Under the pieces are notes generated by a model, which was given only the letters and a program-made list of their open reading frames with translations, was not told the origin of the DNA and ran no database searches. A stretch of DNA of 64,000 nucleotides from NCBI GenBank assembly GCA_016801845.1, contig CM028923.1, positions 5,877,001-5,941,000 on the forward strand, given 5' to 3'. The translations under genes and the position numbers were made by a program. Position 1 is the stretch's first letter; the number at the start of each line of letters is the position of its first letter. Below, piece after piece: positions 12,223 to 25,845 of this stretch. This stretch comes from Polydactylus sextarius. Lineage: Eukaryota; Chordata; Actinopteri; Polynemidae.

Positions 12223-12546
12223 AGGCCTAGTCCCATAATGCACATGCACATTTTGGGAGTTTTGTGAATAATTACACTAATTTACCCTAATTTACAGATT
12301 TTGAAGAAGAATAAACACTTACAACGATGTTATCGCAGGGCTGAATAAGCCACAACTGTATTTGTAGATCGTGTTTATTCCCCTCATACTGTTCATGCAC
12401 AAGTACACACATTATGTATAATGACATTGAGAACAGCAGGTGTAGATAATTTCTGTTTAAATTAGAATTTAATAAACATGCTCGTTTCGGAAAAGGGTAT
12501 TTGTAAGACTGCATGAAGAAAACAAATCACCAATTTCTTACTGTTT

Positions 12547-12566
12547 TAATAATAATAATAATAATG
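12547..12566. repeat. (AAT)n microsatellite
   Basis: About six AAT trinucleotides in an AT-rich part of intron 2. Confidence 0.9.
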
Positions 12567-13654
12567 ATTTTTAGATAATAATTTTAATTGAGGGACATTA
12601 CCAGTAAGGATCTCTGGTGGAAAATCACTCGTGAAGGCTCACCCCCATGTTGCTATAATGAGCTTCGGTGCACCGTGGGAGGCCTTCGTGAACACTGTGT
12701 TCTTGGGTGGGTTCATGCTCCATCCCATAACGATGAGATGTTAACCATCCACTGCCTCTTTTAATCTGCTCACCCTTTAAACAATGTAGCTGAATGCTCA
12801 GCCAAATTACCATAATTCCATTCTCCGTAACAGCATTACAAATTCAGTGATTCAGTTCATTTGATTTCTCACTTTGTGCACATACAAAAACAGGTTAAAT
12901 TGGGTGGTGCATGTTTAGACCACCTTCACAAGAGCTGTTCCATGCATTTTCTTTTCTTAATCTCATATTAGATCACTAACAAAAATTGCCAACCTTAAGT
13001 AATAGAAAATTATCTTGATCAGAGTGATTTGTTAGGTATCATGCTAGTTTACATAACAAACACAGATTAATAATAGATAAATCAAGTACTCACTTGCCAA
13101 TTTCGAGTTCAGAGAGGTGTAGATAATGGGTTACAATAATATTTTTCAGCATGTAGATCAGCCAAAGGTCTATTATTGCAGCTCTATGGTTTTGTTATGT
13201 TGATAATTATATATAACCTATAGATAACCTGTAAAATTGCATGTATAGTATAGCTATATTTAATAAAGTCAAAATATCTACCTGCTTTTTGGAATTGTAG
13301 AACTAAATCAACATACTGTTGAGCAAATCTAAAAACATTTGACCAAGAAATAGTAATAATTGGAATGACAAATTGTGTTTTCTTCGCTCAGGGCAGTAAT
13401 CTGCATTATCTGCCAGAGCCTCAAATAGGAATTTATACAGCTACAAATTTGTGAAACAAGATTTTGATCACTTGGTCATAGTAATTTTTCACAAACATAA
13501 ATTTGATCCTCCCACTCCCTAGTCCATATTGTTCTGACCTAAGCAATGCACTATCTCAAGACATTGTGAAATTGACCCTCTCTTGTGTTTGGTTCAGGAA
13601 TCACTGTGTTTATCTATTAATCCGTCTCTGGCACGGCACACGTGCTGGGGCGCC

Positions 13655-13830
13655 TTTGTCTGCTGCTTGAGGGCCTGATAAATCATGCCTAGGGTGGAGG
13701 TGTCAGCAGGGAGAGGAAGTGTGAGGGAGCACACAGGGGTTAGTGGTGAGGAATGATGCCATTTCAGCATGCGCCACAGTATCGCCACCACCACCGCATA
13801 AATTAGACCCTGCTGAACAAGTGATGGTGG
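13655..13830. other. Candidate conserved non-coding block
   Basis: A block of balanced composition between AT-rich and CA-rich flanks, with a short (CCA)n at about 13785-13796. It has no open frame worth calling and no repeat signature. It is listed as a possible enhancer only because its texture differs from the flanks. Confidence 0.2.
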
Positions 13831-14151
13831 ACTCTGCAGGAGATAGATGAGTTCTGACACACATACACACACATGCCACCACACTTGTAAGTATTGCTTC
13901 TGCAGAGATGGAGGTGGAGGCTTTGAAAGGCATAGAGAGGTTTTTGATAAAGTAGAATAATGCCAATAAATAACTTGTACATGAACACTTATGAGGTGAT
14001 TTATGAAAATGCAGATCAGATAAGTCTAGGCTGCTGTAGACTGTAGAGTTGATGCTCAGGCTATAAAAATACAGACACACAACACACATAAATCAGAAGT
14101 TGAAGGCCTATTTTGTGAGCATTAGTAAATTAATAGATGTAAATATTGGTT

Positions 14152-14154
<3 letters not shown>

Positions 14155-14191
<37 letters not shown>
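14155..14191. repeat. (TA)n microsatellite
   Basis: Uninterrupted TA run of about 36 bp; prone to cruciform extrusion and length variation. Confidence 0.97.
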
Positions 14192-14192
<1 letters not shown>

Positions 14193-15159
14193 GAAAGTTT
14201 AACATTGCAAGATATATTATAATTGTGTGTGTTTGAGTGAGAGCGAGGGATGGTTATGTTACTTATCTCTGCTTGATTTTTATGAATAGTTGTCTGATTA
14301 ATTTCTTTGCTACTTTAAATGATGCATGACTGGGATCGTGGTGTCTTCAGTATTATTACAAACATCGTTTAAACTCATCGTTCATATCTTCGCTGCGCTC
14401 TGCTGCCCTTGGATGTACAGCAGAGATCCAACAGACAGACACACACAAACACACACACACAAAGCTGAGCCGTTTAAAACTATAATGTCTAATTAATGTT
14501 TATATGTAGTCAATATATTAAGGTGATGCGTTAGATGAAATAATAATTATTGTAACCTATATATATTCATGAAATGAAGTTCGAATATCATATTCTAAAA
14601 CTGCATATCCTGTGAAAAGTGCTGTTTAACTGTTCATTTTTTTTCAGTCTCATAAAGTGAGGGACATGTTTGTGCCTCATTTGCATTTTCTCCCCACATT
14701 CTTTCCACTTTGCATTACTGGAGGCAGTGTCTGAGCTCACAGCTTTGCTTGAGAACCTTGTTTATTATAAGTTGCAGCCAGTTTCTGGTCAGAGAAGGAA
14801 ACACAATTTATTGATGCGACTGTGACACAAAAACAACCTAAACAATATATGAATATATGTTTTGATTGAAAAATATCTGATTTCATAAAGTCAACGCAAC
14901 ATTCTATTAAAAATCTTTTGATCAAACCCATCTTTCCCTTTAACTGTCATACAAAGGAATGACATGGACAAAATGATGGACCATTAAATTTTGTTAAAAG
15001 CTTGGCTGCATGTCACTGTGTTGGCTGTTAGTGTAGAAGGAACTTAGATGAGAAGCTGCCTTGTATTTGGGGTATGCCCCTTCATCTTGCCCTCTTCTTT
15101 GCTCAGCATCCTTCTCTCTTTTACACCATCTTCCCTGGTTTTCGCTTTCTCGTACACTC

Positions 15160-15184
15160 TTTTTTTTTTTTTTTTTTTTTTTTT
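15160..15184. repeat. Poly-T tract of 25 bases
   Basis: Homopolymer T at the end of a C/T-rich stretch (about 15095-15184). No retroelement body was recognised beside it, so it is not called as a tail. Confidence 0.95.
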
Positions 15185-15296
15185 GCGTCTTTCAAACAGT
15201 CGTATTGCGAACATGATATGTTTTTCTTCCAATTAGGGAGAGGATGAACAGCTCCCAGGCTCATTAGAGTGGCTCAGCTGTATGGACGAACTTGAA

Positions 15297-15297
<1 letters not shown>

Positions 15298-15339
<42 letters not shown>
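15298..15339. repeat. (CA)n microsatellite
   Basis: Pure CA dinucleotides over about 42 bp. Confidence 0.97.
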
Positions 15340-15340
<1 letters not shown>

Positions 15341-18165
15341 TTTTTGATATGGATGATTCAAACCCACTGTGAACATACTCAACCACAGGTTTTGCTAGAA
15401 TAGATGTATGACAGCTATGACCACAATATATGCTCTTACTACCACAGGAAACACTTGTTTGTATTATTCACATTAATGCATCTTTTTTTCCTTCTTGGTG
15501 CAGTTTATCCTTCATTAAATTAATAATCATTTTGTGCTAATTTGGAAATTATACAAGATTAAATTAAATTACAATTCTGAAATAGCTAATGTTAAATTTC
15601 AGTCATCATCTTCATGAAATTTCTCCTGCTGTTTGTAACAATGTCAATTTTTCATGTGCACCTCATTGTCAATTTAAAAAAAATCAAAAATTTTCTATCA
15701 GGTGTTATGATATCTGGGTGTACTTGAGTTTTCCATTGTGCTATATACCACAAAGCCTATTAATATTAAGTATTTAGTGTGGATATGGGACACGCTCTTG
15801 TCCTTACTAATCTTGTGGTGCGCTTGTTTGACCTCTAACTCAGGTTAGAGATGATTTATTGAGGATTCCAGTGATTGGATAAGGTTTTGTAGGATAACTC
15901 TTGTGTTAGATTAATAGTAAAGCGATTCATCATATGTGATTAATAATTTTCTTGTCACTCAGGTTTATCGGAGAATGAAATGATATATAGTATATTTTTT
16001 AGAATGAGAAATAATCAAATCATCACCATGCATATAAATATGTGCAAGGACACAAGTATATCTACAGGACACGGGCCGGAGTCAGACCATATACATGGAC
16101 ACTCTTGACACTTACGACCTGTGTTGCTTTACATCATCTTTAAGAGGCTTTCAGTTGTAGTGGGAGAGATGGAGTGAGGGAGAAGTTGTGAAGAAAAAAT
16201 TAACCAACAGAGAGTGGCATGATGGGTGAGAGAGCATCAGAGAGGATAGATGGGAAGTGAGAGAGTAAAGGGGGGTATGCCTCCCCCAAATGGCCACGCT
16301 TGGCTGAGCCACATAATGCGTGCTCAACAGTATAAGTCTGCGAAGGGCCCGCATCCATAGATCATTGTGAAGTGGCATGTGACCTATAAAAAAAGTGCTG
16401 CCTGTTCCCTCCATGTTCACTGTGTCAGCAGAAAAAAAACAGAACAACAAAACAGCCGGATCGCAATAAATTCACTCTCTGCTCTCTTTGCTCTCATCCT
16501 TGATTCACCGCTCACTGCCTAGGACGTTCTTTTCTTCTTTTGCCTGCCCTTCACTTCATGTTCTCAAGAAATACTCGCCACTATCCCATTTTCTTATTCT
16601 ATTATCATTTCCCCCCTCAGTGTGTCTGTCCTTCACTCCCCTTTATTTCCCCTTTAGAATATTTTCCAGAATTATAGAATTAAGTTCTGTTTCTTGCTCC
16701 TCCTCTAAACACAGAATAATTACAAGGTCGCTTGTAAGTCCCTGACAGGCCACGACCATCCTCTCATCCCCTCATCCCTTCTGCTAATGATCATTAATCA
16801 CATGTCATTAAGTAACATGCCATGGGCTATTCTTCCACATTTGTCATGTGCTATTGACTTCACATTCTGAATTCACTTCAATTAAATAGATTATTCTACT
16901 CGGCCGCTGCTGTTTCTGAGTCTTTTCCTTGATCTCTCTCACAGTTTCCTTCACACACATGCTCATCCCTGCATTTGTTTCATCCTTCACTTGAAAGGAA
17001 TTCTCCCAGTGTGACAACCTCTGTCTCCCCCTCATGCTCGTTTTTCATATTGTTGACTCTCTTCTTTCTTCCATTTTGTTCTGCGTTTGACCAACCTTTG
17101 AACAGCGTTGTCTCTTGCACTGGCCATCTCTGTCCCCCCTCCTCCCGATAGCTGCGCTTAATCAGTGGCTGGTTGCTGCTGCTGATGAGTCAGTCTAGGC
17201 CACATCCTCAGGAAGGGAAAGGCTAGTGGATTCATTAAGAACATCCAGACTTGCACCCCCCCTTCATTCACCCCACTCTATCCACATATCCGCTTGCTGG
17301 CTCACTCACTAATTAAATCTCCATACATGATACCACTTGCTAAAGGTCAGAATCCATCACAATATCATTATTCTGTGATTAAACAAGTCTCCTGCTTCCT
17401 TCACCATACTCTACTGGCTGGCCTCCGCCTGGAAACACTGACTGAATTATTATTGGCTGCACTAAGCTATATCAAATGCAGTCCAATAAAGGGCTGTTGC
17501 CATGTATTGATTGTTTCTCATTGTTTCTGAAGTTCATCATTGTCATAGTTTTTGTTGCAACAAGTGCTCCGACATGATCCATAGGAGCATTTTCAACAAT
17601 AATACCCCAATGTTGGCAGTCACGGCTACAGTAATATACATGTGGTTAAGGCTCTTGAGTGGCCATAGATAAAATAAACCACACTTGAGATCAGTTTCAC
17701 ACAGGAATGTATGAAATTCCTGGCGCACCACCCTAACCTCCCCTTTGAGGATACTGTGTAACTATCTATACTATTGCTTCACCTTACTTCCTCCTTTGCC
17801 TCCCGTCATAGTCTCTATGGCTACTAGAGGTCACATAGCAATAAAATGTAACTGCGAGTTATAATAAGCTTCTTGTACAGACGACGAAAGACTGATTCAG
17901 ATCTTTTGCCAATGTAAAGGTTGCAGTTGGACAATGTAAAAATGTCATTACAAGTAAAGACCTTCATTCAAAAATCTTGCTAAAGAAATAGAGCAGAAGT
18001 AGTCATTATGAGGGAAAATGGTCACAGTGAATGCCATAATATTTCATAATTAATTATTACAGTAGCATAAATCCATCCACTGACATGAATGACTAACCTT
18101 TCACTATAATGAAATGCAGTACAACTCTACCACTGACTTCAGCCTGAAATATAACCAGCGAGTTG

Positions 18166-18207
18166 AATCTATCTTTCTATCTTTCTGTCTTTCTATCTAT
18201 CTTTCTG
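18166..18207. repeat. Tetranucleotide repeat (CTAT/CTTT/CTGT)
   Basis: Interrupted tetranucleotide array of roughly ten units that differ at one position. Confidence 0.9.
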
Positions 18208-20679
18208 ACACAACATCAACCAAACAGGACATATGGTAATTGTAGTATTGGATTGAAAATTGAATTTCCTCCGTGTCTTTTCATCACTTGAATAAAAACA
18301 GTCTTGGATGAAAATAAGATGGTAATACCTTGTAATCACTCCAGAAAGAAGGAATGAAAGATCTGCTGTCAGCCACAGTAAAATAGAAAGGAAGGAAGTT
18401 ATCTGAAACATCTTTCTCTTTATGACATAATTTTCTTTCATTTTCTAATTTGATTTGTGAATTTACTTTTGTCCCGTATCTCTACATCTTCTATAATCCC
18501 ATCTTGCCTCCATCATTCTCCTGCCTTCTCTCTCCTGGCTCTGCATCACTGACAGAATCATCATGCTGTTTCGTTAGTCCCTCATTTGATTGTTTTCCTT
18601 AACTAATATTTATTATATGTTGTAGCTGCTCCGCTCACTGTTGGCAGGTTCGAGCATCCACAAATACGAATTTACAAAAAAAAATCACAGGCTTATCTAA
18701 TCCTGCCTTCTCACATCAAAACCTGCCAACAGAACACACAAATAAATCAACTTTGTTTCAGGCATGCCCTGTGGAATATGTGCACATCTAGTGTTCACAC
18801 TAATATATGTACATTTGCTGAATTTTCAAGCTTCATTTAGTATGAATGCACACTATATGTCACATAATCCCCCACATTGCATTCTCTGAGTGATCTCGTG
18901 TCAAAATTGATGGCACCTTTCTTGCTATGACCTCACTGTCAGGCATTTAACCAGCTCCATGTATATTCTTTCTTTCTTCCGTTGTAATCATGTGACTAGT
19001 TTTCTAAACGGTCCCCACGGAGCCATACAGAGGGGAAGCTAAATCTACTCAGCGACAGCTCTGGTACTCCATGTTGACATTCTTGCATTCACTGAATTTT
19101 GAAGGTGATTCAGCCCGAGTCCTGCAAAAAAAAAAAAAAAGCTCTACTTCTATTTATTTATTTTAAGATGTGTTAGGTGGCAAAAGAGGGTGAACTGGAC
19201 AATTGATCTTAGAAAGAACAACCTAGAGCAACGACCTTTTCCATTTAGCTAGTTTTCACAAGACAAATATCTCTATTTGTTCTGAGATCCTGTTATTCTT
19301 AAAACATTTTATTCTTTTTGTGCTACTAGAAGCTGCTTTTTGTATCCTCATATTGGATGTCATCCTTCATCTTAACATTGCATTGATTTGTCCGGCATTA
19401 TTTGCTCTTGCTAACTGATCTCTGGCCACTAGATTTCATCCTAGAAGAGTTTGTTTGTTATTGTGGTTCTGCCTAAAACAACAAACATCTAAAAGGTGAA
19501 AAGCTCTAAGATGGTTCAGTTGGGTTTAAGATTGGACAGTTTCCAAAATACACTGCATTCACAAGGAAAGAGACAGGAAAAATAATCTGTGAATACAGGA
19601 CAGAGACAGTTGTGATCTATAGTGTGGCCTAAAGAAGAATAAAAACAAAGTTGGCAGAGTATCACACTGTGTGTGTGTTTACATTATAGTGTGTGTGATG
19701 GTGTTTTCTGATGTGTTGCTAGTGTAATGGACGGCACAGTAGATCAGTAGTCAGACGGACTGTATCTGGACATATTCGCCACAAACTCTCTTCTGGGCAC
19801 ATAACCAAATAAAGACTAGAGCTTTATTTAAACTTTGAGACTGTCTAAAAATTTGAGATTAGAGTTTACAATTCTAAAAATCATTCCTATGAATATTGAT
19901 ATAAAGGTAAAGGTAATCAATACCTTTTTAGCATTTGTTTTACTATAAGGTGAGTCACTGTTGCTGCAGGAGTCATACTGCCAATGTTTTATTACAATGA
20001 AATTGAATGTTGACACTATATCCTCGAATGAACACTGCAAACCCACTTAGTCATGACATAATTCTCGAGTGCCGCCAATCATCTTGGCAGGCCAGTCATT
20101 TAGCACAGTGGGGCTGGAGGAAAATACTGGATGTCTAAGTGGCTAATTATACAAAGAGCAACCGCTATGATGCATTTTCTCATTTTACTCCTCCAGTGTT
20201 TCTTTGTGAGGGAAGTTTTCCCATGTAATCATCGATAACTCTTCAGTAAAACAAAGTAAGGATTTTTCGTACAGACTTTTTGCCGAATCAGCATATTAAA
20301 ATAGATTGGCAAACATTGTCATTGAAACCACCACATGCAGTGTAATAACCACCATCTGCCATAAAAAGGAATTACTAGACGTGCAAGAAAATGGACTCTT
20401 TGGATTTTTCAATGGTTGAGCAGCGACATGAAGTGAAATGTCTCTGTGGTTTTATGTGTGTCATTAACTTTGTGAACTTGTAGCCAATGGAACGGACCCT
20501 CACAACAGTGCAAGGCCAGATTAGGCCATACATCAGAGAGCGTTGGAGAGCAGATCCCTTTCAGTCGCTGCTAATCTCATTGAGCAACTCTCTCTGTTAC
20601 ACGCGCGCCCACTGCCCCCTCTCTTTCTCTCCACTCTGTATCTGCTGATCCCTTTGCACAGTCCAGAAGAGAGCTCGCT

Positions 20680-20916
20680 TTGTGCTGGTGCTGGCAGGCA
20701 GACAGAAGCAGAGAGATGGATATGGCTGAGAATGACCTGATTCTGCCTCACTGCCTGGCCCCTGTCCAAATACAGAGACTCCCCTCTCCTGTCCCTCTGT
20801 CTTTAGGGAGGAACCCCTGTCTTTCCTCCTCTGTACCTACGCTGTGGGACTCAGGAGACACTGCGGGAGATGGGTTGAAATACCTGCCAGACCTGAACAA
20901 GGATTTGAGTTTCTAG
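20680..20916 (+). other. Open frame of 78 codons, no recognised function
   Basis: ATG at 20680, with further in-frame ATGs at 20716 and 20722, runs to TAG at 20914-20916 over sequence that is not simple repeat. The upstream 150 bp is C/T-rich with a small CGCGCG cluster near 20602. I recognise no domain, and there is no convincing poly-A signal or splice frame. It is most likely chance, and is recorded because it is one of few non-repeat ORFs in the intron. Confidence 0.12.
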
Positions 20917-22834
20917 TGTAAATGGTTAGTCAAGGTGTTCTCATGATTTTGTTTCTTTGCTTAGATGTGTACAACCAACTATAGATCTGAAGTATGTAGA
21001 AATTGAAGAATTGAGGGAAAAAGGCACATATATTTTCCCTTTTATTTTCATTTTATTAACTCATTGCAATTATAAACAAATAGAAAAAAAAGAGGCAGCA
21101 TTGATGTAAACTTAGATGCATCAAAGGCACATTATCACAAAACATTATAAAACCTGAATCATTATTATTTGTTAACGATCCTTTGAAAGATGCACAATAA
21201 AATCATTCTAGAGGTAGCATGGTACATAAAACAAACCACTCTTCTCCTGCCGCCCCTCCAGGCCTGTATTATTGGATGAGACAGCTGAACGGTGTCCTGA
21301 GCTAATGTGTGAATCGGGAGCTTACTAGCTTCTGAATCATAGTGACATCTTCCAGCACCTAGTGCTAGCATGCAAGATCAGTAGTTGTCCGGAAGGGAGA
21401 TCACATATTAGTTGACAGTAATGAGCCCCCTCCCCTGTGTTTGGATCTCCCTGATTGGTTAGAAGGAGTATGCGCGCTCACAAACTTTAGTGGGGAATAT
21501 CTTTGCCCTGCTGCCAGGCTGTTCAATGAGTCTGGGTCAGAGAAGCCTTTGAGAGCACACAGGCCCAGTTCCAGAACAAAATGCTTCGGGGTGCATCTGA
21601 AATTAGTGGGTATGAACCAGTGTGGACACCTAAGAGTAATCATTGTCCACAACAGACCCAGTTTTTACACTTTTATAGCTTAATGTGATCATACAATCAT
21701 ATCATGCAAATGTATATCTCATTGAAACCGAGAAAGATATTTTTCGATTAGAATAATCAAAGTCAAAGAAATATTTGCAGTTTTAAGCACAATCAGGCTT
21801 GATGTTACATAACTATAATACCACAGTATTGTTTGGTTCTTGGTATTTGGTATTTGGTATGTCTGTTATCAATGTTTAGGCTACCATTTCCTGGGACGTA
21901 GACTTTAAGTACACTGCTAAACAGACTAAACAGGCTAACTGTAGTTGAAGTCTTTTTAATGATGTTGCTGGTACCATTGTCTCCATGATCTGCCTGTGAC
22001 ACATGACAGCTGTGTTCCTGCTGGTGTTTAACTATGGCCTGCCCAACCATTTTTGAATGTCTATGTAAACATATTTGGACAATTAGCAAACACTAGTAGA
22101 CTGAAGTTGTCAAGCTGCAGTTAGCAGCACCCAAGTACAGCTGCGCAGACCATCACGATGCAGTGGACCAGCACAATTTTAAACACACATTTTTATTGAG
22201 TTACTGAGATTTTACGGAGTGCATCATCATGCAGTGCACTCGTCAAGAGTTCCCACTCACCACTCACAGTTTCAACTGAGGGTGCAAAGTATAAAAATGA
22301 GGATGTAATGTATGCTTTTCCACCACCATGGCATTAGGCCTGAGAGTGCCTCTCCACATTAAGATATGTTTTTGGGTATATTCAAGATTTTAAAAAAATG
22401 ACATACTGTAATTTTAATCTGCATCAGTGACATTTGCAAATATCTTGAAGCATTATGTTGAGGGTCCACAACAAGTTCAAGAAACTTTAACTTTTTAACT
22501 TTTGACAGGACAAGCAGTGCAGGATTGATGGGCTGAGAAAAAAAAATGTGATAGTAGCAGTGGCAGCATTGTCTCACTGATAGACAATATCAAGGCCTAC
22601 ACTCGTATTATTTGGTATTCTGACTAGTGACATCTCTGGCACCCTGACTACAAATGTCATCTTTTGGTGTTGGTGTAATGAAAATGTGTCTGCTTCCTGA
22701 AAGGGCTGACAGAAAGAAAGTATATTTCATAAGATTGCGGAATGCAAGACTGTGATGACGGCGGAGATAGGCAACCAGCAGAGAAAAAACAGCATGTGAC
22801 AAGATTAAAAGACACATACACACTGTCTCTCTCT

Positions 22835-22854
22835 CACACACACACACACACACA
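22835..22854. repeat. (CA)n microsatellite
   Basis: About 20 bp of CA, preceded by a short CT run. Confidence 0.95.
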
Positions 22855-23124
22855 AGAAAAAAAAATTCTCATCATCCAGTCCACATGCATCATCCCTTGT
22901 TTACATAGACATTTGTAATGTTGACAGATTTGTTTTTGTTTTTTTTTAATGATGAAACTACAGTTTTTTCAATGTAATCAATCCAGAGAGAGGAGACTTC
23001 ACCTTTATTATCATTCAAGAAGTATTCAATCATGGAGATGCCAAATACTGCTAATGTACTCCATTTTGCTACTGATAGACCCTGTTAACCTTTGAACCCT
23101 GATGGACAATGATGGTGAGAGGAG

Positions 23125-23147
23125 ACACACACACACACACACACACA
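23125..23147. repeat. (CA)n microsatellite
   Basis: About 22 bp of pure CA. Confidence 0.95.
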
Positions 23148-23756
23148 GAGGGTGTTTCTCTCACTCACAGAAACAAAGAAAATTAACAAATGCGTTGAAA
23201 AACTGTTTTACCTGTGACTGGAGAAACTATACAATAGGAAGATACAGCTGGAGATCAGTGGTGGAGGAATCATTTTGATTATGGATTGTTTTATAGAGGG
23301 GCAGGTTAGCGTGAAGAGTAACACTTCAAACCAGAGTGATATTTCACTGTGATTTTTACGAGTGACCCTGGTTCTTATCAGCACCATCAGTCTTTCAGCA
23401 ATCCAGCACACGACTTGTAGGACAGACTTGTAGAGCATTCCTGACAGCAGCTCATTCTGAAAAGGTCATGGAGGGGTGGAGGCGAGGAGGGGGTTAGAAG
23501 TATCGCAGGAAAAACCAGCGCTTTATGTATCATCTCTCTCTAATCCATATGTTGACATTCCTTTTTGTCCTCATTTCAACTCTCTGACCGTATGACATGA
23601 TCTTGACCCAAATTCAAGTCAAGTCTATCGATCATTCATACCACTTCATATAACCCCACGTTATAACCTGAAGCTCACTGTGGCATGGCCCAGCCATGTT
23701 CCATTTGTCTAATGAAAGCAGAGCCCATATTTCCTCTGTGGCTCAGTCCGAGGCTT

Positions 23757-23777
23757 CTGATGATGATGATGATGATG
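23757..23777. repeat. (GAT)n microsatellite
   Basis: Six to seven GAT units; read on the other strand they give a His or Ile run in spurious ORFs. Confidence 0.92.
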
Positions 23778-24720
23778 GCCTTTAGTGAAAGGTTGTGAGG
23801 AGACACTTTGTGCTTGTAAGATTGATCGAGTCCAATGGGGTACACTTCCAGGAAGAAAAGCGAAAAATAAGACATAAACTAAAAGACCCTGTGCCCCCAG
23901 AGCATCTTGCCTCTGACAGCTCAAACCACAAGGCAACTGTAGATTTGAAATGGTTTGATGTTTTTTTTTTTTTGTTGTTGTTGTTTTGTTTTTTGGTCAA
24001 CTGAATGCCAAAATCTTGTGTTCGCTTTTTCCTCTGAGTCTCAGAGGTTTTGGTTGCATGTTAGGGTATTTCTTTGTAAGGGAAAGAAAAATTCACCAAA
24101 AGTGAAATGTGTGAGTTTACCCTCTAGCATCTTCTTGTCATTATTAAATATAAATTTAATTTCAGCTAGCTTTGTATTTGGTTCATAATAATCTATTCAC
24201 CTTGCACTTGCCAAGACCAATAACGGTCATAACCATTCAACATTTAAATTACTTCATAACACATTGCTTTTTTATCAAGTCGTTACAGTAGCATGTGAAT
24301 ATCAACCTCACGCTTACAATTTCACCCAACTGCTTTTTTTCTCTACATTTTGAAAAAAATGTAGTGTCAATTGCCAAGGCATTTTCCTCACAGCAACCTA
24401 CCACATTGCGAAGCTATTAATCAGGCGATGCCTGCTACAGTCCTAAACCCAGTGTTTCAAATCCATCCATACACACAGAATAATGACCAGTCCCCAGCAC
24501 TATTATTCTCTTATCAAAACCCATAAGTCATTCTGCCCACAGTGACTGATATGACTATTCCACCAGCAGAATGAAAGACATGCATGGAAAACACAAAATG
24601 TAAAGAAACAAAATATGAAACACAACCATCTGTAACCACAACATCACAGCAACATGGCCTCATAGAAACCATAAGAGTTGAATCTCCATCAAGATTTCTA
24701 TTTTATCTTATTTTTCATTT

Positions 24721-24750
24721 GTTTTTTTTTATTTTATTTTATTTTATTTT
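24721..24750. repeat. (TTTTA)n microsatellite
   Basis: A T run followed by four TTTTA-type units, about 460 bp before the second coding exon. Confidence 0.93.
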
Positions 24751-25170
24751 GATGTATTTAGATGGTCATTTGCCTCAGAGCTGTGTGACGGTGTAGAGCA
24801 TTTTTTTTATTATTCACTCAGTTCACTTTGAATCATTTCACAGTGAATATCTTGCGACACTGGCATCTCTGCAGTTGCTGTTACATTGGGTGGACGGTGG
24901 GGAATTGTGCCTGACAGAGCAGCCTCCGGTGTTATTACAGAGCTAGAGCCTGACTCCTCAGTATTCCATATTTGTCCCTTATAGAAATACACTCATACTA
25001 TTAATTACTGTTCATCTCAGAAGTCGGTTGTGGTTTTATCTAGAAAAGCACGATCAGCGCGGCAAGTTTTTCCCTGACCTGTCTCCCACTGTGGCATACA
25101 CAAGCTGCTCAAACGTCTGAAAACATCTGTGAGCCCAGTGTCCATGAAGAAAACTAAATCTGATTTGCCT

Positions 25171-25209
25171 TTAATTAATCCCTCTACTTCCTCTTCTTCT
25201 GCACTGCAG
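25171..25209 (+). other. plxna4: Splice acceptor of the second coding exon
   Basis: A branch-like TTAATTAAT (25171-25179) is followed by an almost pure pyrimidine tract and CTGCAG ending at 25209. The join restores the plexin reading frame: IPCSSA from the previous exon continues as LLTIDDDFCG. Confidence 0.95.
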
Positions 25210-25392
25210 CTCTTGACCATTGACGATGACTTCTGCGGCCTCGACATGAACGCACCGCTGGGCGTGTCTGAGATGGTGCGTGGCAAACCTCTCTTCTCCG
25301 ACGCTGTGGACAAAATGACCTCCGTCATCGCCTACGTCTACAAGAACCACTCGCTCGTCTTTGTCGGCACGAAAAGCGGCCGAGTCAAGAAG
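25210..25392 (+). CDS. plxna4: Plexin-A4, second coding exon: sema domain continuation (residues 416-476)
   Basis: 183 bases, 61 codons, phase 0 at both ends. The sequence opens LLTIDDDFCGLDMNAPLG and ends YVYKNHS...GTKSGRVKK, a late part of the plexin sema beta-propeller. FCGLDMNAPLG with MVRG is characteristic of A4; A1-A3 carry other residues in this block (for example NQPLGG). It has one conserved cysteine (C424) and one sequon (N461, NHS). Spliced to the previous exon it gives 476 residues of extracellular sequence, still short of the end of the sema domain. Usage is richer in G+C than the surrounding intron, as expected for a constrained exon. The next exon, expected to start near VRVDG, was looked for downstream and not found in the window. 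Confidence 0.95.
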
Positions 25393-25398
25393 GTAAGG
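25393..25398 (+). other. plxna4: Splice donor of the second coding exon
   Basis: AAG|GTAAGG is a near-consensus donor and falls exactly where plexin similarity ends. Confidence 0.92.
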
Positions 25399-25431
25399 AG
25401 GGGAAATATTGGATTATGGGATGATGGGTAA
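25393..25431 (+). other. Possible read-through tail of a sema-only short plexin-A4 isoform
   Basis: If the donor is not used, translation continues 12 codons (VRRGNIGLWDDG) to TAA-type termination at 25429-25431, giving a 488-residue product with signal peptide and most of the sema domain but no membrane span. From memory, human PLXNA4 has annotated short isoforms of about 490-520 residues. An AATAAA lies downstream at 25846. This is inference; any unspliced exon would show some short tail. Confidence 0.25.
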
Positions 25432-25845
25432 CAGAGATTTTGTTTCTTCTCTGTTAGAATGTGGAGTAAGGGCTGGGAATTGGGGATTGCTGGACTGGAG
25501 GAAGGATAGTAGTAGTAAGGCAGATTGACTTTCAGGCAAATCGGCTGAGTCGACTCTATTTGCAGGAAGAAGAGGTGTGTGTGTGTGTATGAAAGAGAGG
25601 GAGAGTGAAAGGCGAAAGTGTGTGTGTACCTCAGTGTGGAGAGAACTTGAGTGTGTGCTCGTGTGTGTGTGTGTTTTTGAGAAAAGGGGGATCAGGAGAG
25701 CCCCTGAGGGGGTTTTATTCCTAGAGCCAAGACTATCTGGTATCTCTCAACATCCTCCTCATCCTCTGCACCATATATCACACATACAGTCGTATACACC
25801 CGGTATCAGGAGTATCCGCTGTACTTTTCCTTTACTTTGGACTTG

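Larger units (their letters stand above)
12217..25209 (+). other. plxna4: plxna4 intron between the two visible coding exons
   Basis: About 13.0 kb with no plexin-like coding sequence. It holds (AAT)n at 12547-12566, (TA)n at 14155-14191, a T25 run at 15160-15184, (CA)n at 15298-15339, CTAT/CTTT repeats at 18166-18207, (CA)n at 22835-22854 and 23125-23147, (GAT)n at 23757-23777, (TTTTA)n at 24721-24750, and blocks of mixed sequence (for example 12600-12830 and 13655-13830) that could be regulatory. Open frames within it are low-complexity or short and match no family I recognise. Confidence 0.9.

Noticed and set aside
12217..12267. Read-through extension of the first coding exon by 16 codons
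   Set aside because: The added residues are unrelated to plexins, the donor GTGAGT is strong, and the frame joins perfectly to the second coding exon.
18640..18660. GGTTCGAGCAT resembling a tRNA/SINE B box
   Set aside because: No A box at the right distance and no cloverleaf could be drawn.
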